Source: DATELY01 sp035276085 (GTDB lineage Bacteria > Pseudomonadota > Gammaproteobacteria > Steroidobacterales > Steroidobacteraceae). Taken from it: a DNA stretch of 64,000 nt. Of this stretch, positions 17,264 through 25,712 are shown piece by piece (within the stretch, counting starts at the first letter, position 1; each line of letters starts with the position of its first letter). The translations under genes and the position numbers were made by a program. Below the pieces are notes generated by a model that was not told where the DNA came from, searched no databases, and saw only the letters and a list, made by a program, of their open reading frames with translations. The stretch covers positions 31,575-95,574 of the forward strand of contig DATELY010000122.1 in NCBI GenBank assembly GCA_035276085.1, given 5' to 3'.

Positions 17264-19429
17264 TCATTGCCGCAGCAGCTGCAAATACTGCACCTCGTTG
17301 GCCAGCGTGAACCGCACGAACAGTCCATCGGCATACACCTGCTGCGCACTCCGCGCTGCAGGCCACACGAATGCGTTGGGATCGTCCGCAACTCGATTCG
17401 CGGCCTGATATTGCCCGGAAAGCCGCAGGCTGTTCGGGATCGCGAACGTTGCCGCAGCGCCGGACGTGGCGCTCAAGTTGACCGCCACGATCACCACCGA
17501 GTCCGTCGCCCCGTCGCTTACCCATCGGGCCACGGCAAAGATGCTGTCATGAAACCCTCCCGTCATCAGATTCAGGCAGTAACGGTTGGGCCCCGCGAGC
17601 TCCGGACAGCGCTCGCGCGCCGTGTTGATGCGCTTGTACATCGCGGCCACTTGATCGCGTTGTGGATCGGGTGCGCTCCAGCGCTCATACAGATTCTCCC
17701 AGCGATCGCGAAACGAGAGCTTCGATCCTTGCCCCAGCGGTTGACCCATGAACACCATCGGTGCCCCGTAGAGTGCTGCAGCAATCGCGTAACGCGCCGT
17801 CATGACCCAGCGATCGGGGTTGCCGTCCTCATCGTGACTGGTGCCGTTGTGCATGATGAGGCTGTCGCCGCCGAACAGGCGCGCTTCGGCTTCAAGCGAT
17901 GCGAACAGCTCGCTCATCGTCACGTCCGTCTTGCGATACAGGTAGTGATCCTTGCTCGTGAGCAGATCGAAGACTTTGTTGAGTCGGTACTGGATAGGAT
18001 CCGGATCGAGTACTTCGGCGAGAAACACAAAGTCCCAGCGCGACTGCCGCGTCTTGTTGACGATGAGTTCCCACAATTGATTCGGCAGCCCTTGAGCGAA
18101 GTCCGCACGGATGCCAGCCAGCTTGCCGCCCGTCTTCTCGAGCCAGAAGGGCAGCATGTGCGCGAAGTAGCGCCAGAGCTGCGCGGTTTCGGTCGCCGTG
18201 TCGAGCGGTGTATAGAACAAGTCACGCTCATCCTCTGCGCTGCCGCGATCATCCGCGTGTCCGACCGGATTGCCCCAGTAGTCATGCGCCTGTGCAAAGG
18301 GCTTGGGTCCAAGCGCGGAGTAGTCGCCGAAGAACCAGTCGACATTGGCATCGTCCCAGACGTGCTCGTTCAAGCGATCGCATGGAGCCCAGACGGCGCA
18401 CGCAAAGCCGTTTTCCGCAGCCATGCGGTAGTAGGCAATGGCCCATCCGTCCCGAAACTCGACTCCGCGCGTGCACCAGCTGCTGCGCACTTCGCGAATC
18501 CAGGTTTCTGCTTCCGAGGGTGCGCACAAGCCCAGTTGGACCGCGCCCTCGCCGTACACCGCATCGCGCCCCACATGATTGAGTGCGACGTCCAGGAACA
18601 CATCGACGCCCGCCGCGTCCGCTTCTTCCACGACCTGGCGAAACAGCTGCATGGCGGCATCGCGACGGCCCTCCTTCTCGAGCCACGGATTGATGCTCCA
18701 GTAGTCACGCGTGGCATACGGACTGCCGGGACTCTGATTCGCCGCCCAGGTCCAGTTCTGTCGATCCCAGCACCAGCGCGTCTGTGGAAACACGGGCATG
18801 AGCCATAGCGTGTTGAAGCCGAGCGTGCTGCTGATGTAGCCCACGTGAAAGGGATTGAAGTCATCCCAATCGTGAGTGCTGAGGAAGTCATCCAGCGTAC
18901 TGCGATTGTCGTAGTCGCCGCCTTGAGTGGCTTCGATCGTGAGCGCATTGGCCTCATACAAACGCGCCGTGGCTGCTTTCGCCGGCGAGACCACGATGGC
19001 GCAATCGCGTTGCCTGGCCGCGCCGTCGAACGGGCTGAAGTCGTTGTGCCACCACCAACCCGCCGAGCCTTTGCGTCGATAGCGCGCAGTGAGTCGGTAG
19101 GCGCCGCAGCGCGTAACCGGAAGCTCGACTGCGAAGACGAGGTTGTCGAAGGCTTGCCCCTGGTGCGCCATCGCATGGCTCACCCAGTAAGAGTTCGCAC
19201 CATTGCTCGCGCTCAGCGCTTCGAATGCGACGGCGAAATCCCGGCGATTCAGATTCGTGAAGACCTCGACATCGAAGTCGGACGGCGCGAATCCTTGGCT
19301 TGCGATCTCGACGCGTACCGTGAATGTCGTGGTCGCGGGGCTCGCTTCATCGAGCAGTGCTTTCACCGTGCCGTAGTTACCGGCTACACCACGCACGGTG
19401 AGATTGCCGATCCAGGGACTGTAAGCCAT
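17264..19429 (-). CDS. GH13 family alpha-amylase-like glycoside hydrolase
   Basis: 721 residues. An N-terminal beta domain (about 1-150) is followed by the GH13 barrel. The four conserved regions are present: DVALNHVG near residue 280, GIRADFAQG near 440 with the nucleophile Asp, FLAEVL near 469 with the acid/base Glu, and HNGTSHDED near 530 with the third carboxylate. The start has no signal peptide (MAYSPWIGNLTV), so the enzyme is probably cytoplasmic and acts on glycogen or imported malto-oligosaccharides. It stands alone, convergent with the hydantoinase gene. Specificity within GH13 cannot be assigned by eye. Confidence 0.88.
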   Translation of the reverse strand: MAYSPWIGNLTVRGVAGNYGTVKALLDEASPATTTFTVRVEIASQGFAPSDFDVEVFTNLNRRDFAVAFEALSASNGANSYWVSHAMAHQGQAFDNLVFAVELPVTRCGAYRLTARYRRKGSAGWWWHNDFSPFDGAARQRDCAIVVSPAKAATARLYEANALTIEATQGGDYDNRSTLDDFLSTHDWDDFNPFHVGYISSTLGFNTLWLMPVFPQTRWCWDRQNWTWAANQSPGSPYATRDYWSINPWLEKEGRRDAAMQLFRQVVEEADAAGVDVFLDVALNHVGRDAVYGEGAVQLGLCAPSEAETWIREVRSSWCTRGVEFRDGWAIAYYRMAAENGFACAVWAPCDRLNEHVWDDANVDWFFGDYSALGPKPFAQAHDYWGNPVGHADDRGSAEDERDLFYTPLDTATETAQLWRYFAHMLPFWLEKTGGKLAGIRADFAQGLPNQLWELIVNKTRQSRWDFVFLAEVLDPDPIQYRLNKVFDLLTSKDHYLYRKTDVTMSELFASLEAEARLFGGDSLIMHNGTSHDEDGNPDRWVMTARYAIAAALYGAPMVFMGQPLGQGSKLSFRDRWENLYERWSAPDPQRDQVAAMYKRINTARERCPELAGPNRYCLNLMTGGFHDSIFAVARWVSDGATDSVVIVAVNLSATSGAAATFAIPNSLRLSGQYQAANRVADDPNAFVWPAARSAQQVYADGLFVRFTLANEVQYLQLLRQ

Positions 19430-19592
19430 GCGCAGTACTCCGTTGGCGCGCGTCGGGTGCTCGGACGCCGGACCTTAACACCGCAGTTCGCAATCAAGGT
19501 GAACGACGGCGTGACAGCGATCACCATGGAAATTCTGCGGGCACGAACCACGGATCCATTAGCGTCACGACCCATCGCCGGCTCGAAAGCAT

Positions 19593-19679
19593 CCGGCCAA
19601 AAGTTCGGCCACAAAAACCGGGTTGTGTATCGCAATTCTTTGTTTTAAAAGGCTGTATTCCGGCCAATCAACCGGCCAA
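19593..19679. promoter_or_regulatory. Two pairs of CCGGCCAA direct repeats flanking an AT-rich promoter
   Basis: CCGGCCAA occurs at 19593-19600, 19660-19667 and 19672-19679, with a variant TCGGCCAC at 19605-19612. Within each pair the copies start exactly 12 bp apart. Between the pairs lies the only AT-rich tract of the area (CAATTCTTTGTTTTAAAA, 19633-19650). The last copy ends 22 bp before the Fic gene start. The layout suggests binding sites for a regulator, possibly the winged-helix end of the Fic protein itself. Confidence 0.5.
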
Positions 19680-19701
19680 AACTAGTGCCTCCGGAGCCCG
19701 C

Positions 19702-20877
19702 TTGACCCCCTCTGCTGCAGAACCCTTCATGCCCGCCGACGGCACCGAAGTGCTGGAGAATCTGGCATTCGACCTGGCCCGGGAAGCCAGTGAGTTGTCT
19801 GGCCAGTTGCACCCCACGGTCAGGCTCTCGATCGCAGACCTCGTTCGGTCGATGAACTGCTATTACTCGAATCTCATCGAGGGCCATAACACTCACCCAC
19901 GGGATATCGATCGCGCGTTGTCTGCGGACTACTCATCCGATCCGCTGCGTCGCGATCTGCAACTCGAAGCGCGAGCTCACATCGAAGTTCAGCGCATGAT
20001 CGATACGCGAGATGGCTTGCCGCAGCCACCGGCATCGCAGACATTCATCGAATGGGTTCACCGTGAGTTCTGCAGGCGCTTACCGCCCTCGCTATTGTTC
20101 GCGGAAAACCCGGACACTCACGAGCGCATTCCAGTCGTGCCAGGTGAACTGCGAACGCGCAGCGTCGCGGTTGGACGCCACATACCGCCACCTGCGGAAG
20201 ATCTTCGCGCATTCATGCAACGCTTCGGGCAAGCATACGACGCAGCAAAGCTGACGAAACCGCGTCAAGCGGTTGCCATTGCCGCAGCTCATCACCGCTT
20301 CCTGTGGATTCATCCATTCCTCGATGGCAACGGCCGTGTCGCACGCTTGATGTCGCACGCGATGCTGCTGGATCTCGGTGTGGGCTCTGCCCTCTGGTCC
20401 GTTTCGCGCGGACTTGCGCGCAGCTCGACCGAGTACAAACGCCTGCTCATGGCAGCGGACGAGCCACGCAGAGGAGATCTCGATGGACGCGGTGCCTTGT
20501 CACAAGCAGCACTGATCGACTTCTGCCGCTTCTTTCTCGCGACGTGCCTCGATCAAGTGCGCTATATGCGCGAGCTGCTGGAGCCATCCGAGCTGCAACG
20601 CCGCATGGAGCTCTATACACGCGATGAAGAGAGCGCCGAGCGACTGCCGAAGCGCAGCTTCACCCTGCTGCGCGAAGCATTGCTTGCAGGCGAGATCGAA
20701 CGCGGCCGCGTGCCAGGTTTGATCGATGCCAGCGAGCGCACGGCGCGTCGTCTCGTGGCAGCGCTGTCGGAGAAGCGCCTGCTCGTGTCGGAATCCAATC
20801 GCGCCGCGCTGCGATTGGGGTTTCCGATCGATGTCGTGGAGCGGTGGTTTCCGAAGTTGTATCCGGTGGGGGCGTGA
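19702..20877 (+). CDS. Fic family protein (class II, N-terminal inhibitory motif)
   Basis: 391 residues from TTG 19702, chosen because GGAG lies eight bases upstream; ATG 19729 is the alternative. The inhibitory helix SNLIEGHN is near residue 56 and fits (S/T)xxxE(G/N). The active loop HPFLDGNGRVAR is near residue 203, with the catalytic His, acidic Asp and arginine intact. The C-terminal 90 residues look like a winged helix (RTARRLVAALSEKRLL). Such proteins transfer AMP from ATP to target proteins and are self-inhibited. Targets are unknown. Repeated motifs in its promoter suggest autoregulation. Confidence 0.92.
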   Translation: MTPSAAEPFMPADGTEVLENLAFDLAREASELSGQLHPTVRLSIADLVRSMNCYYSNLIEGHNTHPRDIDRALSADYSSDPLRRDLQLEARAHIEVQRMIDTRDGLPQPPASQTFIEWVHREFCRRLPPSLLFAENPDTHERIPVVPGELRTRSVAVGRHIPPPAEDLRAFMQRFGQAYDAAKLTKPRQAVAIAAAHHRFLWIHPFLDGNGRVARLMSHAMLLDLGVGSALWSVSRGLARSSTEYKRLLMAADEPRRGDLDGRGALSQAALIDFCRFFLATCLDQVRYMRELLEPSELQRRMELYTRDEESAERLPKRSFTLLREALLAGEIERGRVPGLIDASERTARRLVAALSEKRLLVSESNRAALRLGFPIDVVERWFPKLYPVGA

Positions 20878-20977
20878 GAATCGTAGCGGCTCGGAGCCAG
20901 ACCGGATGCAGGACGCGGCTGTGCAGATGGTGCTCGGGCGAAGGAGTTGTCGGCGTTGTGATCGGAGAAACAAGTCA

Positions 20978-21619
20978 ATGCCTGACCTGACCCAAACCAT
21001 CCTCTTCGTCGACTACGAAAACGTCGGCAAGGTGGACCTCGGCGCCATCCCGCCCGAGGTTCGCGTGCCCTTCTTTTTCGGCGCATCTCAGAAATCGGTT
21101 CCAACAGATTTCATGAAGGCAGCTCTCAAGCTCGGCGAGCGGTTTTGCCCGATCGATATCGAGGGCCACGGCGTCAACGCGCTCGACTTCCATATCGCGT
21201 TCTACCTGGGCGAGTTCCTTGCTGCCGACCGTGATGCGGATTGCATCATCTTGTCGAAGGACAAAGGGTTCGATCCGTTGGTGAAGCACCTGCGAGGTCG
21301 TGGCTTCCAGATCCGGCGTGCCGCTTCGATGTCGGAAGCGTTTCCAGCCGCGGTGCCATCTGGATCGGATACAGCGTCTGCGCCCGCCAAGACGAAGGCG
21401 GAACACGCGACGCCCTGGGTCTCTGCTCTCGCCTGGTTGAACGCCATGCAGGCGAGGACGCGGCCACGCAAGCGCAAGGGACTCATCGCACATCTCCACA
21501 ATCACTTTGGCAAGAAGATTCCGGAGCCGGAACTGCAGCAGCTCGTCGATCGCATGATTGCCGAGAAGAAACTCAGCGAGGTAAACGGTGCACTCGCCTA
21601 TCACCTCCAGGAGAGCTGA
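20978..21619 (+). CDS. NYN/PIN-like domain protein, putative ribonuclease
   Basis: 213 residues from the ATG at 20978, with GGAG ten bases upstream. The N-terminal 120 residues carry the NYN/PIN-like core: LFVDYENVGK with the first acidic residue, DFHIAFYLGE, and CIILSKDKGFDPLVKHL with the later aspartates. A Ser/Ala-rich linker follows (about 125-145). A helical C-terminal domain (LIAHLHNHFGKK) may bind RNA. The fold is that of metal-dependent RNases. It lies 100 bp after the Fic gene on the same strand; whether they are linked is not known. Confidence 0.8.
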   Translation: MPDLTQTILFVDYENVGKVDLGAIPPEVRVPFFFGASQKSVPTDFMKAALKLGERFCPIDIEGHGVNALDFHIAFYLGEFLAADRDADCIILSKDKGFDPLVKHLRGRGFQIRRAASMSEAFPAAVPSGSDTASAPAKTKAEHATPWVSALAWLNAMQARTRPRKRKGLIAHLHNHFGKKIPEPELQQLVDRMIAEKKLSEVNGALAYHLQES

Positions 21620-21745
21620 CCTGCCGCGCAGGATTCCTGCGGCGGCTGCCGCAGCTCGGCGTGAGCGCACAGTTACCTACTTTCGTCACGTCAGCGCGCG
21701 ATGCAAGATGTCCTCGCCAACCTGCAATAAAAAAAGGGGTAAGAC

Positions 21746-22462
21746 ATGTTTGCCAAGCTGACGGCGGAGTTCATCGGAACGTTTTGGCTGGTTCTGGGAG
21801 GTTGTGGCAGTGCTGTGCTGGCGGCTGCCTTTCCGGATGTCGGTATCGGTTTGTTGGGGGTGTCCCTGGCTTTCGGCCTCACCGTGGTGACCGGAGCGTA
21901 TGCGCTCGGGCCTGTCTCCGGCGGTCATTTCAATCCTGCGGTTTCCGTCGGTCTCTGGGCGGGAGGTCGCTTTCCGGCCTCGCTGCTGCTGCCGTATGTC
22001 CTGACGCAAGTTGCCGGTGGGATCGTCGGTGCAGCTGTGCTGTATCTCATTGCCAGCGGTCAGCCGAACTTCAGTCTCGCCGCGGGCCTTGCGTCGAATG
22101 GTTACGGTGAGCACTCGCCGGGCGGCTATTCCCTGACCTCGGGGCTCGTGGTCGAGATCGTGATGACGTTCATGTTCCTGATCGTGATTCTCGGCGCGAC
22201 GCACCGGCGGGCTCCGGTCGGTTTCGCGGGCATGGCCATCGGTCTTGCACTCACGCTGATTCATCTCATCAGCATCCCTGTCACCAACACGTCGGTGAAT
22301 CCGGCGCGCAGCACCGGACCTGCGATCTTCGTCGGCGATTGGGCTCTAAACCAGCTCTGGCTGTTCTGGCTCGCGCCCCTCGTGGGTGCTGCGCTTGCCG
22401 GCTTTCTCTACAGGGCCGTTCTCGAAGGCGATGCTGTCGAGCCGCCCATCACGGGACGGTGA
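21746..22462 (+). CDS. aqpZ: Aquaporin Z
   Basis: 238 residues with six membrane helices and two half-helices. Both NPA boxes are present: GHFNPAVSVG near residue 66 and TSVNPARSTGP near residue 187. The filter residues match water-specific aquaporins: His in LIHLISIPVTNTSVN and Arg directly after the second NPA. A glycerol channel would have Gly and Asp in these parts. The GGGGTAAG box before the ATG at 21746 is the ribosome site. It mediates rapid water flow across the inner membrane. Confidence 0.96.
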   Translation: MFAKLTAEFIGTFWLVLGGCGSAVLAAAFPDVGIGLLGVSLAFGLTVVTGAYALGPVSGGHFNPAVSVGLWAGGRFPASLLLPYVLTQVAGGIVGAAVLYLIASGQPNFSLAAGLASNGYGEHSPGGYSLTSGLVVEIVMTFMFLIVILGATHRRAPVGFAGMAIGLALTLIHLISIPVTNTSVNPARSTGPAIFVGDWALNQLWLFWLAPLVGAALAGFLYRAVLEGDAVEPPITGR

Positions 22463-22607
22463 GCGCATTTGGCTAGTGTGAAAGAAGCGGTTGGCGGTTA
22501 GCGGTTGGTCAGAGGCGCTACTGCGCTTTCATTCCTTCGGGGTGCGCGGCGCGATGGAAAACTCCCCAGGCGGCAGGGACGCCGCGCTCGCTTCGCGCTC
22601 ACGAGTT
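22463..22607. other. Short intergenic region with direct repeats
   Basis: Between the aquaporin gene and the convergent small gene. The stretch 22488-22507 repeats GCGGTTGG/CGGTTAGC/GGTTGG with a period of about eight bases. No gene is visible. Confidence 0.5.
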
Positions 22608-22907
22608 TCAAATCCCCCAGGCCGCCCACACCGAGACGGACGAGTCTGCGCCCGTCTCTCGACTGACCGCGCGCAGTGTCGAGATGGGTTCGATGTACAG
22701 CAGGCATGAGGTCGCGTGTTCGTCGCCGATCCTTGCCCACGGCGCGTTCTTGTGCAGGCGGCCTTCGATGCCAACCTTCGCCGTTCCGGTAATCGCGATC
22801 TGCACCGACATCTTCGCGGGAGGTATCTGCGACCCGATGATGCGCAGGACGACCTCGCGTCCGACCGTATCGGCGGTGGCATTCGTCAATAGAACCTCGG
22901 CAGCCAT
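22608..22907 (-). CDS. Small protein of unknown function
   Basis: 99 residues from the ATG at 22905-22907. A CAGGAG ribosome site seven bases upstream makes this start clear, although the frame is open further upstream. The sequence starts MAAEVLLTNATAD and ends SVWAAWGI; it is likely all-beta. It has no signal peptide and no recognised motif, and may be a small structural or surface-layer-like domain. It is divergent from the exported protein starting at 23139. Confidence 0.65.
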   Translation of the reverse strand: MAAEVLLTNATADTVGREVVLRIIGSQIPPAKMSVQIAITGTAKVGIEGRLHKNAPWARIGDEHATSCLLYIEPISTLRAVSRETGADSSVSVWAAWGI

Positions 22908-23138
22908 CAGGACTCCTGCGACAACGACAACCTGTGCAGCAGAGTCACACATCCGTGCGGTTCGCGCTCGTCCTTCGTGCGCGAAAGTGAGCACCACGCA
23001 CGCTTGCCGACGGTCGATCGGCAGAACTGTGCGGTCGGCCATGATCGGCGATCCTGCGTCGGTTCCGCGCCGGACGCGATCGTGCTTGCTCGCCGCAGCG
23101 GCGTGCGCTTGACTAGCAAGCTGCTCGCCAATGCCGGA

Positions 23139-23795
23139 ATGCTCATGCTCCGTACCCCCCTGCTTGCAATCGTTTTCGTAGCGATTTCCGCTACGGCCGC
23201 TGCCTATGAATTGCAGCCGCGCCACAGCACGACATTGGCGGGCTCGTGGGTCCTCAATTCCGCTGCAAGCGACGACGTGAACAAGCTCGTGTCGGAACTG
23301 ATCGACAAGGAACAGAAGGAACGGCGGCGGTGGCGCAGGCAGATGGAGGAAGAGGATCCGTTCTCGACTCCGGATCCATTGCCCGACTTATCCGATCCAC
23401 GGTATCGGCGTGCCATGGAAAATAAATGGCGGCGCATGCTCGGCGCGACGAACACACTGAAAGTCCATCAGGACGGCGTAAAGATCGAGATGAGCAGCGA
23501 GCTGGAGGCGCGTCGCCTGGAAGCCGGCTCCAGCAGTCAAGTGTCCATGCGCAACGGAGATCTTGCCGACTCCCAGGTGGGTTGGGATGGCGAGTGGTTT
23601 GTCATCGATCGCAAGGTGCCACGCGGCGCGCGCGAGCTCGAGAAATTGCGTCTCATCAAGAGCACGGATCAATTGGAGTACGTCATCAAGTGGTCCGGCG
23701 ACACGGAGCTCTCCGGTGTGAAGCTGCGTCGTGTCTTCGATCGCGCCGCGCCGGAGCAACCGCAGGCCGATCCTGCAGTGGGGCCTACTCGATAG
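23139..23795 (+). CDS. Exported protein of unknown function
   Basis: 218 residues from ATG 23139 (ATG 23145 is equally possible). The first ~23 residues are a Sec signal (core LLAIVFVAISATA, cleavage near AAA-YE). The mature part begins with a lipocalin-like GSWVLN motif (about residue 35), then a very charged helix (KEQKERRRWRRQMEEED) and a beta-rich C-terminal part. No cysteine. A lipid- or envelope-associated role is possible but not shown. Confidence 0.7.
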   Translation: MLMLRTPLLAIVFVAISATAAAYELQPRHSTTLAGSWVLNSAASDDVNKLVSELIDKEQKERRRWRRQMEEEDPFSTPDPLPDLSDPRYRRAMENKWRRMLGATNTLKVHQDGVKIEMSSELEARRLEAGSSSQVSMRNGDLADSQVGWDGEWFVIDRKVPRGARELEKLRLIKSTDQLEYVIKWSGDTELSGVKLRRVFDRAAPEQPQADPAVGPTR

Positions 23796-23917
23796 GTCGA
23801 GCCGCGTGAACGATGCCCCTGAACAGTGGGCAGTCGCTCCAGTCGCCACAATTGATCATCTTCTGTGCCGGCAACTCGGGAATAATCCGCCGCACACAGC
23901 CAAACGAGGAAGGCGAC

Positions 23918-25690
23918 ATGGCGGAGAACGACAGTCCATCGAAGCGGGACGGCACGTTGCCGATCATTCTGATCGCAGCCGTGGTACAGGGCTGGGCGCT
24001 ATACGGTCTCCACATTGCGGTTGAAGGTCGGCACTGGCCGGCGACTGAGCCATCCTGGTTACTGGCCCTGTATGCGATTGCAACGTTGACGCCGCTCACG
24101 GTGCAGATGCTGGCCGGCTCCCTGCGTTCGCGTGGCACGTGGGCCTTGGTTGCGAGTCTCAGCGCACTGTTCCTGTTCTTCGGCTGGCACCACGGCGCGC
24201 ACGTCGTCGACTTCTCGTCGGAGCGGTCCGACTTCGTCGAGCAATGGGTTCCCCTCGGATTCGTGTTGGGTGTGCTGTGGTTACTGACGCTGCCGTTCAT
24301 CCAGGCGCGCATTGCGCATGGACGCTGGCGCGTACCCTACGTGGCGCTGTTCGCCAATGCCTGGAACAACAAGCTCGTGCTGATCGAAGCGGCCCTGTTC
24401 ACGGGTCTATTCTGGTTGTTGCTGCTCTTGTGGCAACAGCTCTTCGTCATGCTCGGAATCCGCTTTTTCAGGGAGCTGTTCAGCGAGCCGCTCTTCATCT
24501 ATCCGGTGACATCGCTCGCCTTCGGCGTGGCACTGCACCTGATTGGCTCGCTCGACCGATTGACGCAGCTCGTGCTCGAGCAGGTGCTCAACGTATTCAA
24601 ATGGCTCGCGCTGGTCGCCGGCCTGATTCTCGTGCTGTTCACGATCGCGCTGGTTCCCAAGCTCCCCGAGATGTTCTCGACGGGTGAGCGTGCGATCAGC
24701 GCAGCGTGGTTGCTGTGGCTCATCGCCGTCACCGTGCTGCTCGTCAATGCGGCGTATCGCGACGGCAGCATCGATCGGCCCTATCCTCGGCTCATCGCAC
24801 TCGGTTTGCGGTTTGCCATACCGCTGACCGTCGTCATCTCATTGACGGCGTTGTATGCGCTTTATCTGCGCATCGATCGTTTCGGGTTCACGGTCGATCG
24901 CGTCTGGGCTTGTGTCGTAGCCGTTGCCGCATGTGTGTACAGCGCCGGCTATGCACTGGCTGCTCGCGACAAGCAGCGCTGGATGGAGAGCATTGCGCGG
25001 GTCAACGTGATCGTGGCGTTGATGCTGATCGGCGGGCTCGCACTTGCCCTGACGCCGGTGCTTTCGCCGTATCGCATTTCCGCAGCGAGTCAATTCGCGC
25101 AGGTGTTGAAGCAGTGGCCGCAAGCGGAAGCGAACCGCACGGACAATGCGCTGCGCTACTTGCGGTTCTCATCCGGCGGTTACGGCGCGGAGCGTCTGCA
25201 ACAGCTGGCGAAGATCCAGGATCATCCGCGTGCAGCCTCCATTCGAGCCGACGCCAAGGATGTGTTGGCGAAGAGGCATCGATATGAAGACGGCCGTCCA
25301 CCCAGCGACGTGGCACGCCTGGTCGCCAACATGATCGTGTACCCAAAGGACCGGACCCTCGAGCCTGCGCTGCTCACGAGCTTGAAGGCCGAGTTGGCAA
25401 GACCCGAAGTGCAGTGGATGTACAGCAACCTCAATGCACCGATCCTTGGCGTGTTCGTCGATATGGATGGCAACGGCACGGAGGAGTTTGTCGCGGTCGG
25501 TCAACAACACGCAACGGTGTTCGAAAAGAACGCGACCTCTTGGTCGTCGACGGCACGACTGCAATCGACGCCATCGGCACCGCCTCGCATGGCCGGCATC
25601 GAGCAAGGTGCTATCCGCACCGTCCGTCCGAAGTGGTCGCAACTGCAGGTGGGGACGCAGACGTTTCGCGAGACGGCCCCAGGGCACTGA
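23918..25690 (+). CDS. DUF4153 domain-containing multi-pass membrane protein
   Basis: 590 residues from ATG 23918, which has GAGGAAG seven bases upstream; the open frame before it is not coding. About ten to eleven hydrophobic helices occupy residues 15-400, in the DUF4153 arrangement. The last ~190 residues are soluble and include a VFVDMDGNGTEEFVAVG segment like a calcium-binding or FG-GAP-type loop. The function of DUF4153 proteins is unknown. The gene ends 22 bp before the convergent gene at 25713. Confidence 0.8.
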   Translation: MAENDSPSKRDGTLPIILIAAVVQGWALYGLHIAVEGRHWPATEPSWLLALYAIATLTPLTVQMLAGSLRSRGTWALVASLSALFLFFGWHHGAHVVDFSSERSDFVEQWVPLGFVLGVLWLLTLPFIQARIAHGRWRVPYVALFANAWNNKLVLIEAALFTGLFWLLLLLWQQLFVMLGIRFFRELFSEPLFIYPVTSLAFGVALHLIGSLDRLTQLVLEQVLNVFKWLALVAGLILVLFTIALVPKLPEMFSTGERAISAAWLLWLIAVTVLLVNAAYRDGSIDRPYPRLIALGLRFAIPLTVVISLTALYALYLRIDRFGFTVDRVWACVVAVAACVYSAGYALAARDKQRWMESIARVNVIVALMLIGGLALALTPVLSPYRISAASQFAQVLKQWPQAEANRTDNALRYLRFSSGGYGAERLQQLAKIQDHPRAASIRADAKDVLAKRHRYEDGRPPSDVARLVANMIVYPKDRTLEPALLTSLKAELARPEVQWMYSNLNAPILGVFVDMDGNGTEEFVAVGQQHATVFEKNATSWSSTARLQSTPSAPPRMAGIEQGAIRTVRPKWSQLQVGTQTFRETAPGH

Positions 25691-25712
25691 CGCGCGTCGC
25701 CGCCGCGCGGCT

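Noticed and set aside
17231..18808. Long open frame (525 codons) on the + strand
   Set aside because: It lies opposite the GH13 gene, whose frame holds all four catalytic motifs. The antisense frame is open because of GC-rich codon bias.
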